A stretch of 64,000 nt of DNA from Holtermannia corniformis (lineage: Eukaryota > Basidiomycota > Tremellomycetes > Holtermanniales). A program made the position numbers and the translations under genes. Of this stretch, positions 57,435 through 64,000 are shown one piece after another (position 1 is the stretch's first letter; each line of letters opens with the position of its first letter). The DNA is taken from positions 250,277 through 314,276 of the forward strand of contig BCIJ01000001.1 in NCBI GenBank assembly GCA_001599935.1. Direction: 5' to 3'. The notes under the pieces are model-generated. The model saw only the letters and a list, made by a program, of their open reading frames with translations, ran no database searches and had not been told where the DNA came from.

Positions 57435-58854
57435 ATGTCTGCTACCGAGAGTGCTGCCACCCCGGCTGTCGAGCCCGTCGAGGCCCAGGAGGACGGTGTC
57501 AGGGTGAGCTCTGCTGTTGATGACACGGCGGTACGGTCGTAGCCCGGAAGGCTTAGCGCCGTCGGGTCAGCTCGATGGCGCCACGGTGACATCACTGGCC
57601 AAACACATGCTGCTCATTTCCGTCTGCCTCTGCTGCTAACTATCGCACCAGAGCTGACATTGCCCCTACAGGTCTTTATCGGTAACCTCGCCTACGCCGT
57701 ACGTGCTCGAGCTACGACCCCTCTGCCAGGGTGAAACAGTGCGCACGGGCTAACCTTGCTCAGACGACCGAGGCCGATGTCAAGGCTTTCCTCGCTCCCG
57801 CCGGCGGTGAGCTGTGAGTAGCAGCGTCGTATCATGGGAGAACTGGCTCACCGGGTTCAGCATCTCGGTCGAGCTTCCTCTCCGCGGTCCCCGCCCGGCT
57901 GGGTTTGCGTTTGCCAGCTACAAGACCGAGGACGAGGCCAAGGCGGTCGTTGACAAGCTCAACGGGTCGGGTGCGTTTGCTGTTTCCCACCCAGAGTTAG
58001 GAAACTCACATCTCGCGCAGAGCTCGGGGAACGCAAGCTCACGCTTGACATTGCCAAGCCGGCGAGCCAAAAGCTCGAGGAGCGCAAGGCGCGCCGCAAG
58101 GCTGCCAACCAGAAGCGCAAGGCTGCCAAGGCTGCTGCTGTTGACGAGGCTGGTGACCAGGCGGCCGTCGAGACCGAGGTGACCGAGGGCGGTGAGAAGC
58201 CCAAGAAGAAGAGAGCGCCCAAGGTGGGTGGTGATTGGTCCCGTCTCGTGACGGTTCTGACATGCGTCTAGAAGCGCACGCCGCGCCGTCGTCAGGCTGG
58301 CGAAGAGGGCGAAGACGTCGAGGCTGACGAGGCCGCTCCGGCTGCTGACGGCGAGGCCGCTGCGCCCGCTCGCAAGCGCAAGGAGCGCAAGCCTCGGTCC
58401 GAGAGCGCGCGGATCGACGATGACGCCGCTGCCGACGCTACCGCCAAAGCCGCGCGCGCGCCCAGGAGGAAGCTCGCGCCGACGGGTGAGGCCAGCAAGG
58501 TTTGTCGTGCCCTTTTCTTGCCATGACCTAACATGCTCGCAGACATCCGTCTTTGTCGCCAACCTGCCGTTCAGCGTCGACGACGACGCGCTCGCCGCCC
58601 TGTTCACCGAGCTCAACATTACCACCAAATCGGCCCACGTCGTGTACGCGCGCAAGTTTCCGCGCAACCCCGTCCGCCGCTCAAAGGGCTTTGGCTTTGT
58701 CGAGGTCGCCGACCCGGCACAGCAGCACGAAGCGGTCGAGAAGCTCGACGGCAAGCTGATTGGCGACCGTAAACTGACTGTCAAGATTGCCAACGAGCTC
58801 CAGGAGTTGCCGGGCGGTGTGGCCGAGGCGGAAGCGGAAGCGGCTCAGCAGTGA
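57435..58854 (+). CDS. Two-RRM, Lys-rich nucleolar-type RNA-binding protein
   Basis: Exons 57435-57503, 57672-57698, 57764-57813, 57861-57970, 58021-58223, 58272-58499 and 58543-58854 give 332 residues. RRM1 has RNP2 VFIGNLAYA and RNP1-like GFAFASYKT; RRM2 has RNP2 VFVANLPFS and RNP1 KGFGFVEVA. Between them lies a long Lys/Arg/Ala/Glu-rich region (KKKRAPKKRTPRRRQ, ARKRKERKPRSE) typical of nucleolar proteins. The layout resembles fission yeast Rnp24 and related factors. A role in rRNA or snoRNP processing is inferred. The first intron is 168 bp, about three times the norm here. Only 147 bp separate it from the rhomboid gene in the same direction. Confidence 0.82.
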
Positions 58855-59001
58855 GCGGGGGATGGGTGACATTATGTTGATAGCAAGCGGTCGAGGGCGA
58901 TCAAACGAGATGAAGTCATGCAGCAGCTACGGCGGGTTGTCGTCACGTGTGGCCGTGGACGAGAAGGATGTCGTGGATGGTGCGGTGTCTTTACTCGCAC
59001 G

Positions 59002-60191
59002 ATGGCGTTCAGGTTGTACACCCCAATGCTCGCCAGAGCGCATGCCAACAGCCTGGCCTCGAGCTCGTTCAGGTCGACCCTGGCCGCATCGAGACCAGCA
59101 CCAACTCTACGCTCGCTCCACATCCCACACCACTTCCGCACCTTTGCAAACCCAGTCCCAGTCCCAGCTCGGTTCTTCAGCACCACAACCTCCCGATCCC
59201 TCCGGCAGACCTACTTCCCGCGCGGTCCGCCTCCCCCTCGCAGCAGCGGCGGATCCCCATGGCGTCGCTTTGTCCGCTGGCTCAACACGCTCCCGCCCAT
59301 GACGGTCATCTATTCGATCATCGGGATCAACACTGGCGTGTTTCTGTTCTGGCAATATGGTATCCAGAGTTTTGTGCGTGGGTGTTGGACGCGCATGTGC
59401 AGGCTGATTCCTGGGTAGCAACGGTTCCGCGATCCGGCGCTTTATAGGTGGATGACGGAAAACTTTGTGCTGAATGAGAACAATGTTCTGTCGGGCCGGA
59501 TGTGAGTGGGCTTGGCGTAGAGTGGAGAACAGGCATACACGTCGTCTACTCTCCCGTTGACGTCTACTGATCCCATGGCTGACGCCAACAGCCACACGCT
59601 GCTCACAGCGTGCTTTTCGCATTCAAGCGGGACCCACATCTTTCTCAACTGTCTCGGACTGTATTTCGTCGCTCCAGCCGCTGCTTCGTGAGTCGCCGAC
59701 GATGCCAGCCAGTGTTGACGCTCCCGCTAGACTGATTGGTACGGCCTCCTTCCTCGGCCTGTACCTCGGCGGTGGTGTGCTCGCGAGCTTGACGTCGCTG
59801 GCCTGGCACCGCGCCGTCGGCGATCGCAGGTGGAAGGGCTCTGAAGGCGCTTCGGGCGCAATCTACGCTTCGCTCGGTGAGTGCGGCTACGTTGCTCGCC
59901 GCTGACGACCAGCGTTCTACGGCGCCTTGTTCCCAAACTCGACCTTTCTCCTCTTCTTTGTCGTCCCGATGCCGGCGTGGGCCATGATCGGTGGCATCTT
60001 TGCCGTGCGTCGCGTCGCCCGTGTCGACGAGCATACACTAACCCATCGTTCAGTACGATCTCTACTCTGCAGTGTTCCAGCCAATGTCCGGGACCGACTC
60101 GGCGGGCCATATGGGTGGGATCGCGGCTGGTGTGGCCGCGGCGCTGTGGGTCAAGAACCGCGGTCGGGGTGGCTCGATCCGCTGGCGTTAG
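59002..60191 (+). CDS. Rhomboid serine protease, mitochondrial type
   Basis: Exons 59002-59373, 59419-59501, 59592-59687, 59731-59876, 59913-60004 and 60054-60191 give 308 residues. A long Arg/Ser-rich presequence (RSLHIPHHFRTFANPVP) suggests import. The rhomboid core has LTACFSHSSGTHIFLNCLGL, LIGTASFLGLYLGGGV, the active-site motif GASGAIYASL (Ser225) and GHMGGIAAG (His282), the catalytic Ser-His dyad in helices 4 and 6. This is the PARL/Pcp1 type in the inner membrane, which processes dynamin-like GTPases and peroxidases; a Golgi-type rhomboid is less likely because of the presequence. The sixth exon ends in a basic tail (GGSIRWR). Confidence 0.9.
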
Positions 60192-60617
60192 CTGTGTGTG
60201 GGATGTATTGTATGCTGTGCTCTGGCTGTCATGGCATCCAGGAGCAAGCCATGGTCCATGGTCGTGGTCGCTCGCCGGTTGCCCTTTCGGTCAAGCTCGA
60301 TCATCCACAACGACCATCCAAGCATCCCAAGCAGCATCAACAGCGAGCGAGAACACAGTGCCAATACGGCGCCCTTGCTCACCTGCACTTGTACATTGTC
60401 ACACGCACAAGTCACACCCGCCAGGTCTATTGTCCCCCGCGGTCAGAGCGGGCTCGGTGGCCTCGGCGACAACCAACACTGCCTGCCAGACGGCTTGTTG
60501 TCCTGCGCAGTGTGCCCATGGGTAGACCACAGCACGCTGGATAGCATCATATACCGCAACGACACTGCTCAATCTCACCGCTCGGTCACCACGACCCCCT
60601 ACCCGGACCCACACGGC
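60192..60617. other. Intergenic region upstream of the kinase
   Basis: The kinase frame is open back to about 60198 without splice need, and contains Met codons at 60231 and 60258. I treat this as 5' leader because it contains Cys-rich, non-conserved sequence (VCCALAVM), but an N-terminal extension of the kinase is possible. Nothing else seen. Confidence 0.45.
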
Positions 60618-63501
60618 ATGATGACTGATCCTGCACTCGCCCCGGCTCCCGCTTCCCCCTCGCCGCCCTCGCATCTCGACAGGACACCGCCAAACACCAA
60701 CAGCAAGTGGAAAGCAATGTTCCGGATCGGCACCCGTGCGCACACTGTGAACCGTGACGGCCACGGCGACGACGACGGCGCCGGGGGCGAGCAAGATCGC
60801 TTCAGTCGGCCTGACAAGTCTTATGACTCCCAGCGGGGACGCTACACTTCGCCTCGGACACCATCCTCGCGCGATGACACGTCGTCGATCCACGTCCCGT
60901 TGACGCCCGCGCCCAAACCGCAGCCGTCGCGCCCGTACTCGACCGCGACCAGTCACTCGCACTCGACCTCGACCACACGCTCGTCGGATTCATCCCGCGT
61001 CGGCCCAAACCTGTCAGCTAGCACTTCGAGCCAGCCACCGTCACTGCCGAGGCCGCTGCCGTCCCCTGCGGCCTCGTTCAAGGGTCGCTTCTTCTCGGCG
61101 CCCCCGACGGAACCAGCTGGCTCACCGGCTGAATCCTCTTCCACGAGCAAACCGTCGAGATCAAAGGCAGAACGCTACCGTTCGCTCGGGAAATCATCCG
61201 GGTCATCAAAGCACGCAAAGCACGCCCCAGGCGCTGGTTCCAGTACGACCAGCATCGCCTCACCGCGCACGCCGCATCGAGACGAGCTCGCTCCCCCGCC
61301 ACTACCGACCCCACCTGAATCATCAGGCAGCGCGACCACACGCTTCTTGCGCCGCGTCGTCTCGGCACCCAATGCCAAAGCCCTCTTCTCGGCCCAAATG
61401 TTCGCGTCGGGCCAACAGCCAGCGTTGCCTGCAAACGCGTCGGAAGCACTCGCCAACGCGGCCGCGCTCTCACACTCGACATCGAGCAGCACCGTGGCCC
61501 TCAACCCAAACGTCGACTTGTCGGCTTCACCCCCGCCCTTGCCCAAACTGACCATCAACCCGAGCCCGACCGAGTTGTCGTCGCCCGTTCACGGCAAGGG
61601 AGCTCGAGCGGCCAGAGCACACTCGACAAGTCAGTTGGGTCGTGATGGCCAAGGCTCGGGGACGAAACAGCCGTTCAGGCGGACGTACAGCTCCAACTCG
61701 ATAAAGGTCAAGTCGGTGCGTGCCCGAGATCCTTTACGCTTGCTGAACGTTGACGTTCCCACAGGTCGAGGTTGGCCCATCCTCGTTCCAAAAGATCAAG
61801 CTGCTCGGCAAGGGCGACGTCGGCAAAGTCTACCTCGTCCGGGAGAAGAAGACGGATCAGCTGTTTGCCATGAAGGGTGCGTTGGCACTGCACCGGACCG
61901 TCACTGATCGCGCCAGTGCTGTCGAAAAAGGAGATGCTCAAGCGCAACAAGGTCAAGCGAGCGTTGACAGAACAAGTTCGTTCCCCTCCCGGCCACCACG
62001 GCACAAGCTCACCACTTGACCAGAGCATCCTCCAAGCGTCCAACCACCCATTCATCGTCACCCTGCACCACTCGTTCCAATCCAACGAATACCTCTATCT
62101 CTGCCTCGAGCTCTGCATGGGCGGCGAGTTCTTCAGAGCGCTCCAGACGCGCCCGGGAAAATGTCTGTCGGAAGACGCAGCACGCTTCTATGCGGCAGAA
62201 GTCCTCTCGGCCCTCGAGTATCTGCACTTGATGGGCTATATCTATCGCGATCTCAAGCCGGAAAGTGAGTCTACGTGCATGACGAATGACTGTCAGTTGG
62301 CTTCAAGCCCCGGCGGCGTGCCGCTGCCGAGCCTCGCGATATTGCTCGCAAGGCCGTCGCAGACTTGCCGCCGCCCGTGCAGTGATCCAACCCGAGCCAT
62401 CGTATCACGCGCTGACGCCAACCCAGACATCTTGCTGCATCAGTCTGGACACATTATGCTGTCCGACTTTGATCTGTCAAAACAGTCTGGCGAACCGGGT
62501 GGTGCACCCGCCATGATCAAGCAGAGCACGCAGAATGGGGTTCGTCGCCCATCCCGCTTGACGGTGTCGCTGATCAAGTCCAATCCAGATGATGCTCGTC
62601 GATACCAAGTCGTGCATTGCAAACTTTCGGACCAACTCGTTTGTCGGGACAGAGGGTATGTCGTGGGCTCGGATGGCGGAGCTGATGCATCGCAGAATAC
62701 ATTGCGCCAGAGGTGATCAGGGGTAACGGGCACACGGTAGCGGTCGATTGGTGGACGCTCGGGATCCTAATCTTTGAGATGATTGTTCGTCGAGTGTGTT
62801 GGGACGCGTCGATCGCTGACGATGTACAGTTTGCAACGACACCCTTCAAGGGCGCGGATCGGAATGCGACGTTTTCAAACGTGCTCAAGCATGACGTTTC
62901 GTTCCCGGACTCCGTGTCCATCTCTAGGTGCGTGCTGGGCCAAACCCGAAATCGCGCAGGCTGATGCCCCTTCAGCATGTGCAAGTCTGCCATCAAGAAG
63001 TTGCTGATCAAGGACGAGCACAAGCGGTTAGGATCCGGTTCGGGCGCGAGCGAGGTCAAGCAGCACAAGTGGTTTGCTTCGGTCCAATGGGGTTTGCTAC
63101 GTCACCAGACACCGCCCGTACGTCGGAAGATGCAACCGACTTCTCACGCTGACGTTGCAGATCGTCCCGGCCGAATCCAACGGCCTCGACACTGTCAATT
63201 TCCGAGCGATGCGCGAGAGCAAGAGTCTCGACTTTGACAAGCATGACATTGCGGTCCGTCGTCAATCTCGATCGACCGTGATTGAAGAAGACTGATCGGG
63301 TCCGTGCAGGACCTCATTCGGGCTCAAGCGGGAAACCCGTCGGCTGCCGAGCCGTCAACGCCCGGGATGCTGACCCCGAAAGAGCTGAGTGCAAACTATT
63401 CTGGCGATGATTCCCCAGCGAACGGGCAGCGGACCCCGCACGATCGCGAACGGAATCCGTTTGGCGAGTTTAGCAGCATCACGCGGCAATTTGAAGAGTG
63501 A
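60618..63501 (+). CDS. NRC2: AGC protein kinase, NRC2/FPK flippase-kinase type
   Basis: Eleven exons: 60618-61715, 61765-61876, 61917-61975, 62024-62264, 62427-62539, 62589-62655, 62696-62784, 62830-62927, 62976-63117, 63161-63253 and 63310-63501; 767 residues. The first 366 are disordered Ser/Thr/Pro. The kinase domain has [11 protein letters not shown] (381-391), Lys403, YRDLKPENIL (Asp499), SDFDLS in place of DFG (Asp517), a long insert in the activation segment ([17 protein letters not shown]) and [17 protein letters not shown] plus the insert and the [14 protein letters not shown] block are typical of NRC2/KIN82/Fpk kinases, which phosphorylate lipid flippases. The intron after DLKPE is 162 bp. 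The C terminus ends [13 protein letters not shown]. Confidence 0.92.
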
Positions 63502-63702
63502 CGACGGCCTTGGCGCCGGCCAGTGTACGATTTGTAGACGCAACGTTGGTTCTCACACGTCCAGTGATGCGCATTATGCAACGATCTTTGTAGGCCTTCT
63601 CGCGTGGAGCCGGGAGCTTGGACCTAGGCCGATCCCTCCTTGGCTGCGTGTGCCAGGTATAAGCTGCTCGCTGGAAAGCCCTTGGGCGCGCAAACGCTAG
63701 CA

Positions 63703-63919
63703 ATGCTTTCCATCATCGCTCTGATCCTCTTGCTCACAGGCGTATACGCGGGCTCGTGCGAGGAGGCATGCGAGTTGACATACCACTTTTGCTTGTCAGG
63801 TACGTCTTGCACACGATCCCAACACCACTGACTGACAAGCAGCCGGCGTCACTCAGTCCGCGTGCGGCGTTGAGCGCTGGGCATGTATGGTGGCGTGCGC
63901 GACCACCGGTCAGATCTAG
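63703..63919 (+). CDS. Small secreted six-cysteine protein (copy E)
   Basis: Exons 63703-63799 and 63843-63919 give 57 residues. A compact signal peptide (MLSIIALILLLTGVYAG) is followed at once by C-x3-C-x6-C-x9-C-x6-C-x3-C (CEEACELTYHFC, then CGVERWACMVAC) and a six-residue tail (ATTGQI). The 43-bp intron is phase 1, two codons after the third cysteine, identical in position to copies A-D. The loop between halves, LSAGVTQSA, contains the AG pair also common in mushroom hexacysteine small secreted proteins as I remember them, which would need checking by search. The gene lies 200 bp after the kinase and about 31 kb from the array, so the family is dispersed as well as tandem. Confidence 0.82.
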
Positions 63920-64000
63920 CAGGCTTGGCCCAAGAAAAACACCTGTGTACTGGATGCCATCTATGCCTGCAGAATGTACGAGCTCCGGCGCCGGTTGTGC

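Overview
The window is nuclear DNA of a compact, very intron-rich basidiomycete fungus. The evidence is dense genes on both strands, one to eighteen short spliceosomal introns in most genes (usually 40-55 bp, often with CTGAC or CTAAC branch sites close to the acceptor), fungal Zn2Cys6 regulators, and a full set of eukaryotic housekeeping genes. High GC, tiny introns and a (6-4)-photolyase-type flavoprotein would fit a small-genome Pucciniomycotina such as Mixia, but that placement is an inference. One ambiguous base (n) lies at 21067. All exon models were read by hand from codon continuity, splice consensus and family conservation.

Layout. 1-1504: 5' part of a disordered protein (minus). 2-10 kb: MFS transporter, Gly/His/Thr-rich hydrophilin-like protein, OBAP (DUF1264) protein, YCII-domain protein, and a 16-exon cryptochrome/(6-4) photolyase. 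10.2 kb: a small secreted cysteine protein, then a 1.5 kb gap. 12-21.4 kb: Zn2Cys6 factor, mitochondrial ribosome recycling factor, ZCCHC9-like zinc-knuckle protein, ERB1 and mitochondrial uS4m. 21.6-26.8 kb: GRX5, a Cdc25/rhodanese-type phosphatase, a small protein with three W-x-HVWPY repeats, an SH3BGR-like thioredoxin-fold protein and a DUF3140 protein with a histone-H1-like tail. 27.2-31.1 kb: YME2 in 19 exons. 31.3-32.7 kb: three tandem small secreted cysteine proteins. 33.6-39.1 kb: uL24 (RPL26), mitochondrial uL10m and MCM6. 39.7-50.2 kb: septin-like GTPase, GPN3, acetylornithine aminotransferase (ARG8), GTPBP1-like GTPase and a TOK1-type potassium channel. 51-63.9 kb: a Zn2Cys6 factor with its finger near the C terminus, an IMD/BAR-like protein, a small membrane protein, a two-RRM nucleolar-type protein, a mitochondrial-type rhomboid protease, an NRC2/FPK-type AGC kinase and a fifth secreted cysteine protein.

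Functional threads. Mitochondrial genes are frequent (RRF, uS4m, uL10m, GRX5, YME2, ARG8, rhomboid), as are ribosome-biogenesis genes (ERB1, ZCCHC9-like, two-RRM protein, uL24). Three thiol-redox or thiol-phosphatase genes sit within 4 kb. MCM6 carries two ACGCGT cell-cycle boxes, and the gap before ARG8 holds a 21-bp palindrome with two CACGTG cores.

Most novel signal. Five short genes (10.2, 31.3, 31.9, 32.4 and 63.7 kb) encode secreted peptides with one mirrored six-cysteine frame, C-x3-C-x6-C-x(8-10)-C-x6-C-x3-C, and share one phase-1 intron just after the third cysteine. Outside the cysteines they are almost unalignable. This looks like a rapidly diversifying secreted peptide family.
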